A DNA stretch of 64,000 nt from UM-FILTER-38-24 sp041663205. Its GTDB lineage: Bacteria > Patescibacteriota > Gracilibacteria > UBA1369 > LOWO2-01-FULL-3. The notes beneath the pieces are model-generated. The model saw only the letters and a program-made list of their open reading frames with translations. It had not been told where the DNA came from and did not search any database. Positions 15,658 to 25,037 of the stretch are shown piece after piece. The position numbers and the translations under genes were made by a program. Position 1 is the stretch's first letter. Every line of letters starts with the position of its first letter. The stretch is taken from NCBI GenBank assembly GCA_041663205.1, contig JBAZQZ010000001.1, forward strand, positions 62,001-126,000, in the 5' to 3' direction.

Positions 15658-16560
15658 TTACCAATTGAATGCCCTGAAAACCCAATCTATAAGCACTTTT
15701 GCTTCTGTGAATCTGTCGGGGCTGTGAAGAAGTACGGTTGTGATTTCATGGCCGGCGTCGTTTTCCGCTATTGTTACGAGACATTGGCCGGCGGCGTCCG
15801 TGGTGCCTGTTTTTAAGCCTTTCACTTTTAAATATCCGCCCAAAAGATCATTGGTTGTTTTGATTTTGTGTGTTATGGAACCGTCGGTGGAAAGTACTTC
15901 GATTTCTTTTAACTGGGCCGCGTGTTGAATGAATTTGTTTTTGTAGACTTGTTGAGCGAGGTGCGAAAGATCTCTTGCAGATGAGTAATTGTCGGTGTCT
16001 CCAAGTCCGCTTGCGGTTGAGAAATGTGTGTTTGTCAGGTTTAAAGATTTTGCTTTTTTGTTCATTTTTTCGACGAATGTTGAGGCGGAGCCTGCATTGT
16101 ATTCTGCCAGTGCCACCGCGGCGTCATTGGAGGATCCGATCAGTGCGCCGTAGATTAAATTTTCCACTGCGATTTTTTCGCCTGCGCGTAGGAACATCGT
16201 GCTTCCTCCCGCGGATGAGGCATTTGATGAGACGGTGACTGTGTCTGACAATTCATTTTCGTCCAGTATTACTAAAATTGTCATCAGTTTTGTGATACTT
16301 GCAATCGGCAATTTTTCGTCAGCATTTTTTTCGTATAAAACGGCTCCTGTCTCGTTATCGATCGCAATTGCGCTTTTCGGTGAGATTATCGGGGAAATAT
16401 ATGTGTTTTTTTTGACCGGTATGGATTTTGTGTCCAAAATATTTCCCAGATCTATGTTTAAAACGCTTGCGAATCCCGGGTCTGTGTACGACGGAACGGC
16501 CTCGAAATCGGGGTTTATTATTGATGCTATGTACAGGCTTAAGATGCTAGATATTATCAT
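15658..16560 (-). CDS. dacA: D-alanyl-D-alanine carboxypeptidase (penicillin-binding protein, DacA family)
   Basis: A serine peptidase that removes the terminal D-alanine from peptidoglycan pentapeptides. An N-terminal hydrophobic stretch (about 1-15) serves as signal or anchor. The active-site motifs are SITKLM (SxxK, nucleophile Ser), SSNDAA (SxN) and LKTGTTDAAG (KTG), in normal order. The 300-residue length is that of the catalytic domain alone, so the C-terminal domain and amphipathic membrane anchor of larger PBP5 enzymes are absent. It overlaps the end of rluB by 14 bases, which points to coupled translation, and precedes mraY. Confidence 0.93.
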   Translation of the reverse strand: MIISSILSLYIASIINPDFEAVPSYTDPGFASVLNIDLGNILDTKSIPVKKNTYISPIISPKSAIAIDNETGAVLYEKNADEKLPIASITKLMTILVILDENELSDTVTVSSNASSAGGSTMFLRAGEKIAVENLIYGALIGSSNDAAVALAEYNAGSASTFVEKMNKKAKSLNLTNTHFSTASGLGDTDNYSSARDLSHLAQQVYKNKFIQHAAQLKEIEVLSTDGSITHKIKTTNDLLGGYLKVKGLKTGTTDAAGQCLVTIAENDAGHEITTVLLHSPDRFTEAKVLIDWVFRAFNW

Positions 16561-17248
16561 TTATTTCTTCTTTCGTTAGTTTTCTGAATTCACCCAGCTT
16601 CAAATTGCCGAGTTTTATGTTTCCTATTTCTATTCTTTGCAAGTATTTCATATTGTGGCGGAACATTGCAAACATTTTTCGCACCTGTCTGTTGCGGCCT
16701 TCGTGTATTTCTATTTCGAGCCGGGTCTCGTTTTTTTCACGTTTTAGTATTTGTATTTTTGCGGGGTATGTTGTTTTTTCTTCCAAGAGGACTCCTTTTT
16801 CGAGTTTTTCTTTTTCGTCGTCTGTCAAAAATCCGTCGATTATCGCGCGATATTTTTTTCTGCAATCGTATCTCGGGTGAGTGTGTTTGAGAATAAAATT
16901 TCCGTCGTTTGTGAAGAGCAGAAGCCCCTCCGTGTCTTTATCCAGTCTGCCGACCGGTTTTAAATTTTCAATTTTCGGCAAAAGTTCCATGACGGTTTTT
17001 TTTGCGTGTCTGTCTTCGCGGGTTGTGATAAAACCTGCCGGTTTGTTTAGTGCGAGATATATTTTTTCTTCTTTTTTTACAATTATTTTTTCGCCGTTTA
17101 TTTCCACGATGTCTTTTTCGGGATCTATTTGGATGCCTAGAGAATCAGCTGTTTTGCCGTTTATTACGACAAATCTGTCTTTTATCAAAATATCCGCTTT
17201 TCTGCGGGAGTATTTTGAATTTTCCGCGATGAATTTATTTAGGCGCAT
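16547..17248 (-). CDS. rluB: Pseudouridine synthase, RsuA/RluB family
   Basis: Converts a uridine of ribosomal RNA to pseudouridine. An N-terminal S4 RNA-binding domain (about 1-60, MRLNKFIAENSKYSRRKAD) is followed by the catalytic domain with the aspartate motif GRLDKDTEGLLLF and the later EIHEGRNRQVRKMF, typical of the RsuA/RluB/E/F branch. At 233 residues it is complete. The symbol is tentative, since RluB, RluE, RluF and RsuA cannot be separated from the motifs alone. It overlaps both neighbours, the LCP gene and dacA, by 14 bases each. Confidence 0.9.
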   Translation of the reverse strand: MRLNKFIAENSKYSRRKADILIKDRFVVINGKTADSLGIQIDPEKDIVEINGEKIIVKKEEKIYLALNKPAGFITTREDRHAKKTVMELLPKIENLKPVGRLDKDTEGLLLFTNDGNFILKHTHPRYDCRKKYRAIIDGFLTDDEKEKLEKGVLLEEKTTYPAKIQILKREKNETRLEIEIHEGRNRQVRKMFAMFRHNMKYLQRIEIGNIKLGNLKLGEFRKLTKEEINDNI

Positions 17249-18770
17249 TTGTTGAGTCGGTTGTTGTGGAATCGGTTGTCGGTGTCGGTGTGGCCGGAGT
17301 TAGCATTGTCAGGCTGTAAAACGGATCTTTCATGTAATTTTTTGAACTTGTGTAATCCGTTCCGATTTCGAGAATTATGTCTGAGTCGGTGTAACCGAGG
17401 TCTATGTATTCTTGCGGAATTCCTTTTACTTCTTTTCCCGGAATAAGTTTTTTCAGAAAGTCCAAAGTGATCGGTCTTGATTCAATCGGTTTGCCGTCTT
17501 GGTCCAGTTTTTCTTTGTAATAATAGGTTGTTTGTGTGATGTTTTTCGTTTTTGCATTTCCGAATCTTGACAGGTTCAGGCAAAATCTTTGGAGGATTTG
17601 TTTTGTTTCTCCTGCGATTCCTGCGAGAGGAGTGCCGTTTAATATTTGTATTTTTGCGTTTTCTTTTGCGATTGCGGTAAATCCGAAAATCAAATCCGCG
17701 TATTTATGTATTACGTCAAATCCTCCCGCCGGGATGAGGACGAATGCGCCTCCGTAATATGATCTTTCCGGAGTGTAGAGAAATCCTCCGCATTTTGTCG
17801 GGTCGTCGTGTATCAGCCTTGTGATGATGCTGTCTTTTGAATAATTTTTAGCTATGCTTCCCAGTGTCAATATTTCCTGGATGGTTATGTCGGTTGTTGT
17901 GTTTGATTTTATTACCGCTAAAATGTTTTCTATTTTTTCTTTACTCAGTAAAACGTCGGTTTTTAGTGCGCTTTCTTTTATGGCCATGATGAGCTGTTGT
18001 TGGCGTTTTGATCTGTCGAAATCGGATGTTGTTTCGCGGCTTCGCGCATATTTTAACGCTGTTTCTCCGTCCAAGTGTTGTAGCCCTTTTTGCATTGAAA
18101 ATGTTTCGTATCCCGTTGTTTTTCCTTTCGGATATAGAGGGTCGTAAATTGCTGTTTCAACGTATATGTCCACGCCGCCGATTGCGTCTATAAGGTCCGT
18201 GAATGCGTCAAAATTTGCCGATAAATAATAATGAATCGGGGTTCCGAGAATTTCCTCTATTTTTGTTCGCAGGTGTTCTATGGCTTGTTGATTTGTTTTT
18301 TGGTCCTCGGTTCTTGGAGGGATTTTGTTTATTTTTTCGTAATGCACTTTTGCGTTTAGGTAGACTTCGTTTATTTTTGAATTTCCGACGACGTTGTCTT
18401 TTACCCATAAATCTCTGGGGATTGAAAGCATGGTCACGGTTTTATTTTCGTTGTCCAGGCTTGCTATTATCATGGTGTCGGTGAGGGTTCCGCCGTCGTG
18501 ATTAAGGCCTCCTGATCCCAAAAGTAAGAAGTTTGTGTGTCCGTAAGAATCCTCTTTCAGATCGGTTCCCGCTATTTTTAAAATCAGGCTCATGTCTATG
18601 CCGGAAACCGCTTTTGCTATCCCTACGCAAAGAATCAAAATAATTGTTATTGCGATCAGGACGGGGAGATTTATTTTAATTCTTTTGTTTTCTGTCGCCG
18701 AGGATATTTTTGACGAGATTTTTTCTCTTAATGTCGGGCGTGTTCTTATTTTTCTTGTTTCGAAATCCAT
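17235..18770 (-). CDS. LytR-CpsA-Psr (LCP) family cell-wall glycopolymer ligase
   Basis: LCP proteins transfer undecaprenyl-linked glycopolymers onto peptidoglycan at the outer face of the membrane. The 511-residue protein has a cytoplasmic basic tail, one membrane helix (about 35-57), then the LCP domain (about 90-270) with LLLGSGGLNHDGGTLTDTM, SIPRDLWV, the arginines in GETALKYARSRETTSDFDR, and a C-terminal LytR_C domain (about 370-470) followed by a Thr/Pro tail. It sits between an SLH surface protein and cell-wall genes; attachment of the wall polymer that SLH domains bind is a plausible role, by inference. Confidence 0.93.
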   Translation of the reverse strand: MDFETRKIRTRPTLREKISSKISSATENKRIKINLPVLIAITIILILCVGIAKAVSGIDMSLILKIAGTDLKEDSYGHTNFLLLGSGGLNHDGGTLTDTMIIASLDNENKTVTMLSIPRDLWVKDNVVGNSKINEVYLNAKVHYEKINKIPPRTEDQKTNQQAIEHLRTKIEEILGTPIHYYLSANFDAFTDLIDAIGGVDIYVETAIYDPLYPKGKTTGYETFSMQKGLQHLDGETALKYARSRETTSDFDRSKRQQQLIMAIKESALKTDVLLSKEKIENILAVIKSNTTTDITIQEILTLGSIAKNYSKDSIITRLIHDDPTKCGGFLYTPERSYYGGAFVLIPAGGFDVIHKYADLIFGFTAIAKENAKIQILNGTPLAGIAGETKQILQRFCLNLSRFGNAKTKNITQTTYYYKEKLDQDGKPIESRPITLDFLKKLIPGKEVKGIPQEYIDLGYTDSDIILEIGTDYTSSKNYMKDPFYSLTMLTPATPTPTTDSTTTDSTNAPK

Positions 18771-18772
18771 TT

Positions 18773-21202
18773 TTATTTATTGATTATAACCAAAATATTT
18801 ATAATTCCTTCCGAGTCCGTTTGGACGTCTATTCCTATTTTGAGCCAATCTTCTGCGGTAAGCGTCGGTTCGTCGTTTAGTATTGAATCCAGTATTGTTG
18901 ACCAGATGTTGTATGAACGGCCGATTGCTTCCGATGCCCCGCTTATGTTAAACGAATCCAGGGTGTCTGAAAAGACCTGATTTGTCAGTGTTGCGTTTTC
19001 TTTTATGATTTTGTCGTTCAGGTATTTGCTTGCGTTGTCGAGGCCTACGTCTGCGGTAAGGGCGGGGACTGTGTTTGTCGCGCGTTGTTCGTTTATTTTT
19101 GTGAAGAGTTTTTCTTTCATTGAAATCAAATCTTCAGAGGTTATTTCGTCTGTCGAAAATTCCTGAGTTACGAGTAGGTATCCGCCGTCGTTTTGTGTCT
19201 TGGCGATGCCGATTCCGACGTGGGTCCATTCTCCTTCCAAAATATTTTCGCGATGAGACCCGCTGCGCATAAGGCCTTCGTGTGCAAAATTTACGGAAAC
19301 ATCTTTTGCCAAATTTTCCGCCACCGGAGTCGAGATGCCTAAGGTTTTTCGTCTGTCTTCAGGCAAATTTCCGCTTAAATCCGTGTGTGAAAAATAATTG
19401 TTTTTCGCCATGTCGTCGGAATGAAGTTGCGCTAAAGTGTTTAGTTCGTCCGACATTGAGATTTCATTTAAGCCGTGATCTCTTCTCGCTTTGTTTATTT
19501 TGTCGAGCATTTCGTTCCTCAGGCTGTCTAGTTGGACTGTTCCCGTGAAATATTCGCGTTTATTAGTGTCGAAAAAATTCGGCAGTATCGGAATTTCGTT
19601 TCCGATATAGACCGGATGATTCACTACCGCGATTCCTTCTGAATTATTTACTTCCACGATGTATGTTCCGGATGATTTTGGAGTGTAGGAATATGCGTAA
19701 GTGTTGTTATTTTTCGACAAGTTTATTTCTTCGACAAACCCGTCCGGTTTTGTGACATATCCTTCTAAATCTATCTCGGTTGAGGTTGTGACGGTGAAGG
19801 AAATTTGTGAAGGAGAAGCCATTTTTTCGGGTGGAGATGCTGTCGCGTTTTCATCTATGAATGAGAATTCGTGGAGTGTCGGAATGAAAGTTTCCGTATT
19901 ACTTTTTGAAAATTCAGAGGAGATTATCAGTGGAGATGATGATGATATTTTTGCGGATTCGAGTGAATAAGAAATTGATGATTCCGAGAAATTTTGAAAG
20001 TCTTCGTAGAATATTGATATCTCATTTTCGTTTTGGCGGGTGATGTATGAAATCGATTTTGTGCCTTGGGATAGCGTTAATTTTTTAATTGTTGACGAAA
20101 TATTTTGGAAATTTACGGATGTTTTTCCGTTTGAAAAAATTATTTCGGGTGTGAGCTTCAATGGCGGAATGTCTTTGTTTGTTGAGGAGGGGAGTGTCGG
20201 TAGGACAGAGATTGTTTGAATTTTTGTGTTTCCGCTTGTGCCCGGCAAAATTCCGAGTGAAAAATTCCCTGTATTTCTGAAAATGACAGGGATTTCGAAT
20301 CTTTTGTTTGATAACGATTCAGTGAAAGTTGTTTTGTTTATCGCGACGGTTGCTTCTTTGTATGAACCCGATGTTACGGTGCCTTTTATTATGTAGAGTT
20401 CGTTTTGATAAAAGGTGTTTGGGATTGAGGAATCGAGGGAAATGTTTGTGTAAAAATTCGAGGGGATTTCCGCTTGTTCTTGAGCTGTTTCGTTTGTTTG
20501 AGTTTCAGGTACGGGAGAGATTGGATTTGCCTCAGGCTGTGTTTCGACGGTTTCGGATGCGGGGTTTTTGGTGGTTTCGGGGAGAATCGAAAGTCCTTCT
20601 ATTATGCTTCTGTATACAGTTTCGCTGATTTTTGCGCGCGACATTTCTTCATTCGGGAAAAACAATCTTCCCGTTTCTTCAAGCAGTTCTTTTTCTTTTG
20701 CAAATTCGACGTACGGCGTGAACCAGTCTGTCAGTTTTGAGTCCAAAAACGGGGCGGTTGTGACTGTTTCCGGGATTTGCCAGTTTTGCGCTTTTCCAAG
20801 GATTTTTAACGCTTCCGCTTTTGTGATTGTTTGTGACGGTTTGAATGTGTTGTCCGCGTAGCCCTGAATCCAGCCAGAATCGTAGGCTTTTCTAACGTAT
20901 GGGGCGTACCAAGCTTGGTCGTTTATGTCGCTAAACGGGGTTTTTGTTGATATGTCCGTGATTATTCCGGATCCCTCTATCATTATTTTCAGGAATTCCA
21001 CGCGATTTACGAGATTGTCCGGCTTGAATGTGTTGTCCGAATAGCCCTTTATTATGCCGTTTTCCTGGAGATATATGATTGCCGTGTAGTTTTTGTGGGA
21101 ACTTTGGACATCAGGGAAAGAGGCGAATACCGATTGCGGTAAGAGGAAATTGGATAACGCAATCGCAATTATTAACAGTTTTGATATTTTTTTGAGCTGC
21201 AT
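18773..21202 (-). CDS. Surface protein with three SLH domains and a CAP (SCP-like) domain
   Basis: An 809-residue exported protein. A signal peptide (about 1-27) precedes three S-layer homology domains up to about residue 210 (FPDVQSSHKNYTAIIYLQENGIIKGYSDNTFKP type, each with the GYxDxTFxP signature), a Pro/Glu/Thr-rich linker, long beta-rich repeats (about 250-555), and a CAP domain (about 560-690) with LHSDDMAKNNYFSH, ENLAKDV, HRENILEGEWTHVGIG, close to bacterial CAP proteins such as YkwD. A second, weaker CAP-like segment may occupy 700-809. SLH domains bind wall polymer, so the protein should be anchored at the surface. It heads the envelope operon, two bases before the LCP gene. Confidence 0.92.
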   Translation of the reverse strand: MQLKKISKLLIIAIALSNFLLPQSVFASFPDVQSSHKNYTAIIYLQENGIIKGYSDNTFKPDNLVNRVEFLKIMIEGSGIITDISTKTPFSDINDQAWYAPYVRKAYDSGWIQGYADNTFKPSQTITKAEALKILGKAQNWQIPETVTTAPFLDSKLTDWFTPYVEFAKEKELLEETGRLFFPNEEMSRAKISETVYRSIIEGLSILPETTKNPASETVETQPEANPISPVPETQTNETAQEQAEIPSNFYTNISLDSSIPNTFYQNELYIIKGTVTSGSYKEATVAINKTTFTESLSNKRFEIPVIFRNTGNFSLGILPGTSGNTKIQTISVLPTLPSSTNKDIPPLKLTPEIIFSNGKTSVNFQNISSTIKKLTLSQGTKSISYITRQNENEISIFYEDFQNFSESSISYSLESAKISSSSPLIISSEFSKSNTETFIPTLHEFSFIDENATASPPEKMASPSQISFTVTTSTEIDLEGYVTKPDGFVEEINLSKNNNTYAYSYTPKSSGTYIVEVNNSEGIAVVNHPVYIGNEIPILPNFFDTNKREYFTGTVQLDSLRNEMLDKINKARRDHGLNEISMSDELNTLAQLHSDDMAKNNYFSHTDLSGNLPEDRRKTLGISTPVAENLAKDVSVNFAHEGLMRSGSHRENILEGEWTHVGIGIAKTQNDGGYLLVTQEFSTDEITSEDLISMKEKLFTKINEQRATNTVPALTADVGLDNASKYLNDKIIKENATLTNQVFSDTLDSFNISGASEAIGRSYNIWSTILDSILNDEPTLTAEDWLKIGIDVQTDSEGIINILVIINK

Positions 21203-21279
21203 GTGTAATATTTTAAGATTTTTTTAAGAAAATTTTAAGTCTTACTTGTATGGTTATTCCGTAACTGTTTTATAATTAT

Positions 21280-22446
21280 ATGAGTGATAACGTTTATAAA
21301 TCTTTTCTGTTTGTGATTTTTGCCTGTAATTTCCTGATCGGGATTATTTTTGGTTTTTTCTTTTTGAACGGGGAGTGGAATGAAATTATTTTTTTGACGA
21401 TTATTGTTTTTCTTTTGCTCAGGTTCCTTTTTATGGCTTTCAGCGGCAAATTTTTGTATGTCTTTTTGTGCGTTTGCCTTGGACTTTTTTGCGGGATTTT
21501 CAGATATTTTTTGCATTTGGATTATGGGAGTTTTGATTTTGGATTTTTGTCCGAATATTTTTCTTTTATGAGCGACAGGATCGATTTTGTTTTTAGAAAT
21601 GTTTTGCCGGCTCCTTATTCGGGTTTTGTTGAAGGGCTTATTTTAGGGAAAAAGAGTGTTCTTGGTAACGATATTCTTGAGAATTTTAAAGCGACCGGGC
21701 TTACCCATATTGTTGCCGTTTCCGGTTATAATATTTCGATATTGATTGCTTTTTGTTCGAATTTTTTTGGATTTTTGGGAAGGAAGGGCAAATTTTTTGC
21801 GATGATTTTTTTGATTGTTTTGTTTGTTTGTCTGACAGGATTTTCTGCGTCGTGCGTGAGGGCGGCGATGATGGGAATTGTCAGTTATTATGCTGTTTTT
21901 TCGGGTCGGCAGTATTTGCCTTTTATAGGACTTATTTTTGCGGCGTTTATCATGAATTTATTTTTGCCGACTCTTATTTTTGATGATATCGGTTTCCAAT
22001 TATCTTTTGGTGCAACGTTCGGAATTGTTTATTTTTATCCGATATTGGAGAAATTTTTAAAATTTATTCCTGATGTTTTTGGCTTCAGAAGCGCTTTTTT
22101 GATGACAATTTCCGCGCAGATTTTGACGATGCCGGTGATTTTGATTAATTTCGGAAATCTCAGTGCCATATCTCCAATTGCGAATATTTTTGTTTTGCCT
22201 CTTATTCCGATGGCGATGTTTTTTGGTTTTATTGTTTTATTTGTCGGGATTTTTTCTTTGAAGGCCGCAATGATTTTCGGGTTTTTCGAATATGCGATTT
22301 TAAAATTTATTCTTTTTCTTGTTGATGTTTTTGCTCATGTTCCTTTTGCTTACTGCAAAATCAACTGGTTTACGCCGGAGATATTTTTTGTTTATTATTT
22401 TTTTGCGATATTTTTTATGCTGAAAAACTTAGTACTCAGATTCTAA
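21280..22446 (+). CDS. comEC: ComEC/Rec2-type DNA uptake channel, membrane core only
   Basis: ComEC forms the inner-membrane channel for single-stranded DNA in natural transformation. This 388-residue version has about nine to ten membrane helices and the Competence domain hallmarks FVEGLILGKKS, FKATGLTHIVAVSGYNISIL, GFSASCVRAAMMG and DDIGFQLSFGATFGIVYFYP. The OB-fold and the metallo-beta-lactamase domain that flank the core in Bacillus ComEC are absent, a pattern I recall from other reduced genomes. Its 3' end overlaps the convergent giant coiled-coil gene by 18 bases. The start at 21280 is the only ATG in the AT-rich divergent spacer. Confidence 0.9.
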   Translation: MSDNVYKSFLFVIFACNFLIGIIFGFFFLNGEWNEIIFLTIIVFLLLRFLFMAFSGKFLYVFLCVCLGLFCGIFRYFLHLDYGSFDFGFLSEYFSFMSDRIDFVFRNVLPAPYSGFVEGLILGKKSVLGNDILENFKATGLTHIVAVSGYNISILIAFCSNFFGFLGRKGKFFAMIFLIVLFVCLTGFSASCVRAAMMGIVSYYAVFSGRQYLPFIGLIFAAFIMNLFLPTLIFDDIGFQLSFGATFGIVYFYPILEKFLKFIPDVFGFRSAFLMTISAQILTMPVILINFGNLSAISPIANIFVLPLIPMAMFFGFIVLFVGIFSLKAAMIFGFFEYAILKFILFLVDVFAHVPFAYCKINWFTPEIFFVYYFFAIFFMLKNLVLRF

Positions 22447-24963
22447 TTTTTCGTGGAGGCGTTTATTGAGCATTGTTTTTACTTTTCTTTTTGCGGCGAT
22501 TTCTTGGGTTAAGGTAAAGCCTTGTGCTTCGTCTTCGCCTTTTTTCGCTTTCATGTTCTCTTCTATGCTTTCGGTTATGTCTTTTTCCAGTGCGTCTGTG
22601 TCTTTTTGTTGTATCGCTCTTGCTTCTTTTGTTGTGATTACTTTCCCGTCTTTGTCTTTCAATACGGTGTCAACCAGTCCGCGGTGTTCTCTCAATTTGT
22701 CTTGTTTGTGGTATACCTCTTTTTTGAGCGCGACCACTTCTTCTTTTTCGTATTCTTTGTCGTCGAATTGCAGTTCCGTTGTTTCTTCTCCTTTTCCTTC
22801 TTCGTCCAAAATAAATTCTTCATCGGAATTTTCGTAGAAATCTTTTGTCAGTTGCGCTTCCAAGGATGTAGTCCCTGTGCGGCTGAGTGATTCTTCTTTC
22901 GCTCTTTCTTTTGCCGATTTTTTATCGCCGTGGAGTCTTTCGCTTTCTTCCGTTCCTTCCAAACTCAATTCTTCCAATTGTTCCGTCACTATGTCTCTCT
23001 TGGTTTCTTCGTCTTCCATTTCTTCTTGTATTTCTTCTTCAAGTTTTGCTTCAAATGATTCTTCGATTTTCTTTTTGCCGGTTCCGAATTCTCTTATGTA
23101 TTCCGCTATTTTTTCGAGCCAGAACAATGCTTTCGGATCATCTGCGGCGTCCGGATTTTTTTCCGAGGCATTTTTTAAATATTTTGTAATGATCTCCAGC
23201 GCTTCCAGAGGTCTTTCTTCCATCAGAAGTTTGTTTGCGGCTTTTATCGCCGCTTCCGACGATGAAGGGCCTTTTTCTTCTTCGTCTCCTTCTTCTTTGT
23301 TTGGCTTTTTTCTTTTTTCGAGGTCTTTTTTCTCCGCTCCTTTTGTCAGGCGTTTCATTTTGTCGTGTCTTTCTTTTGCTTTTTCGACTTTTTTCTTGAT
23401 ATCTTCATGAAGGTCTTCTCTGTCCGTCCAGCCCGATTCGTCAAACTCCGCTTGTAATTCGGCGAGGTCTTCTTCTTCCATGTCGTCGTCATATTCTCCG
23501 AGTTTTTTTACCGCTTTTTGGTATTCTTTTCTTTGTTGTTCGTATGCCGCGAGATTTTTGTATTTTCTGTTTGGAGACGGGTTTATGAGTAATGCATAGG
23601 CTTTTTTTAGCTCGCCCAAATCTCCTTCTTCTCCCGTTTTCGGGTTTTTGAAATTTTCATCGTCTTCGAAAAATTCTTTGTATTTTCCCTGAGTCCTTTC
23701 CTCGCCTTTTGCGATTATGCCTTTTCTTGCGGCTTCATCGATGGCTCCGTGGGCCGCTTTTATCGTGAGTTTTTTCTCGAGTTCTTCTTTGTCGGCGGTT
23801 TCTTTTACCATTCGTTCGTGTTCTTTCAGGGCTTTTTCTTTTTCATCGAATGTCAAATGTTGGAAACTTCCCATTGCGAGACGGAATCCTTCCGGATGGT
23901 CTTCGTATATTTCCAATAAATCTTCCGCAAGTTCCGCTTCATCTTCTACGAATTTTGGCCACATTCTCACATTTTCTTCTCTTTCGTCGAGACCGATTGT
24001 CTTGTAGTAATTTATCAAAAAGTCTTTTCCTTTTTGGCTCATTTTTCTAATGGTGATGCCTCCTACCGTGATTTTTGAGTCCAGATGCGTGAAGCCTTCA
24101 GATTCGAGTCTTGAAATTTTGTCCAGCTGTGTTTTTATTTCTTTTTGGGCGCTTGGTGAATCCGCTGTTAACGCTTGTTGCATTGTTTCTTGAATAACTT
24201 CTTTTGAATAAAATCCGGTTTCTTTCACTCTCATCAAATGATTTTCTATGGTTTCAGCGTTTTTTCTGTATTCTTTGCGTTCTTTTAAGCCTTCTTCTTC
24301 TATGTATTTTGAATCCGTCGGTTCTTTTAAATCGTATTTTTTGAAAAGATTTTTTAACGTGGTGTATTCTTCACGGCGCGGATAAAGTCCTCCCGAATCC
24401 GTTGATTGTTCTCCTTTAAGCCTTTTTATCAGGTCTTTCAAATGTTTTACTTGAGGTTTTTTGTTCATTTGTTCTTCGAACCATTTTTTGAATCCGTCGA
24501 CTTGTTTTGTCCCGATATACTGAACGTTATCGTCTACACATTCATCAAATTCCGCTTTTAATTCCTCGAGTTGCGGGTCGTCTTTTTCGAGTATTTTTCT
24601 CTCGTCCGGAAGTCTTGTGATTTCGTCCAAAATTGTCTGCATTTTTTCAGCACTTTTTGTTTTTTGAATTCTTTCGGAATATTCCCGTTCTTCTTCTCTG
24701 CTTATTACCCGATCTGTTTCTTTTAAATTCGAGGAGGATGTAAGTTTGGCAAGTTCTTCTTTTGCTCTGTGCGCTTTGCGATTTCTTTCGTTTGTAATCG
24801 CGTCTATCGAAGTTTCTCTTCTTTGAACAGCTTCAATCTCCGACTGAGTGAGTTCGGATTTTTTTGTGTCGCCGAAAAGGGCATCTTGATTCTCATCTTG
24901 ATCTTCTTGCGGCTTAGCGGTTTGCAGGGTTTCGGTTTGATTTTCAGCTGGGTTGTTGAGCAT
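22429..24963 (-). CDS. Large, highly charged coiled-coil protein, 844 aa
   Basis: Not recognised. A cytoplasmic-looking protein, about half of it Glu, Lys, Asp and Arg, with long predicted helices and coiled coils, no signal peptide and no membrane helix. Repeated EE/KK runs (for example DDDMEEEDLAELQ and EEEIQEEMEDEETK) divide it into segments; a TPR-like helical stretch occurs near residues 580-640 (EERPLEALEIITKYL). Two other large charged coiled-coil proteins are encoded at 29654-30946 and 53230-54807. The opposite strand shows shadow frames only, because GAA/AAA-rich codons give open antisense. Function unknown; a structural or scaffolding role is only a guess. Confidence 0.8.
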   Translation of the reverse strand: MLNNPAENQTETLQTAKPQEDQDENQDALFGDTKKSELTQSEIEAVQRRETSIDAITNERNRKAHRAKEELAKLTSSSNLKETDRVISREEEREYSERIQKTKSAEKMQTILDEITRLPDERKILEKDDPQLEELKAEFDECVDDNVQYIGTKQVDGFKKWFEEQMNKKPQVKHLKDLIKRLKGEQSTDSGGLYPRREEYTTLKNLFKKYDLKEPTDSKYIEEEGLKERKEYRKNAETIENHLMRVKETGFYSKEVIQETMQQALTADSPSAQKEIKTQLDKISRLESEGFTHLDSKITVGGITIRKMSQKGKDFLINYYKTIGLDEREENVRMWPKFVEDEAELAEDLLEIYEDHPEGFRLAMGSFQHLTFDEKEKALKEHERMVKETADKEELEKKLTIKAAHGAIDEAARKGIIAKGEERTQGKYKEFFEDDENFKNPKTGEEGDLGELKKAYALLINPSPNRKYKNLAAYEQQRKEYQKAVKKLGEYDDDMEEEDLAELQAEFDESGWTDREDLHEDIKKKVEKAKERHDKMKRLTKGAEKKDLEKRKKPNKEEGDEEEKGPSSSEAAIKAANKLLMEERPLEALEIITKYLKNASEKNPDAADDPKALFWLEKIAEYIREFGTGKKKIEESFEAKLEEEIQEEMEDEETKRDIVTEQLEELSLEGTEESERLHGDKKSAKERAKEESLSRTGTTSLEAQLTKDFYENSDEEFILDEEGKGEETTELQFDDKEYEKEEVVALKKEVYHKQDKLREHRGLVDTVLKDKDGKVITTKEARAIQQKDTDALEKDITESIEENMKAKKGEDEAQGFTLTQEIAAKRKVKTMLNKRLHEKLESEY

Positions 24964-25037
24964 TTCACATTTAATATTTTTAGCGAAAATACTATAATGT
25001 TTTGCCTAATTTGTCAAACTCTTTGTGCGTTCGGAAT

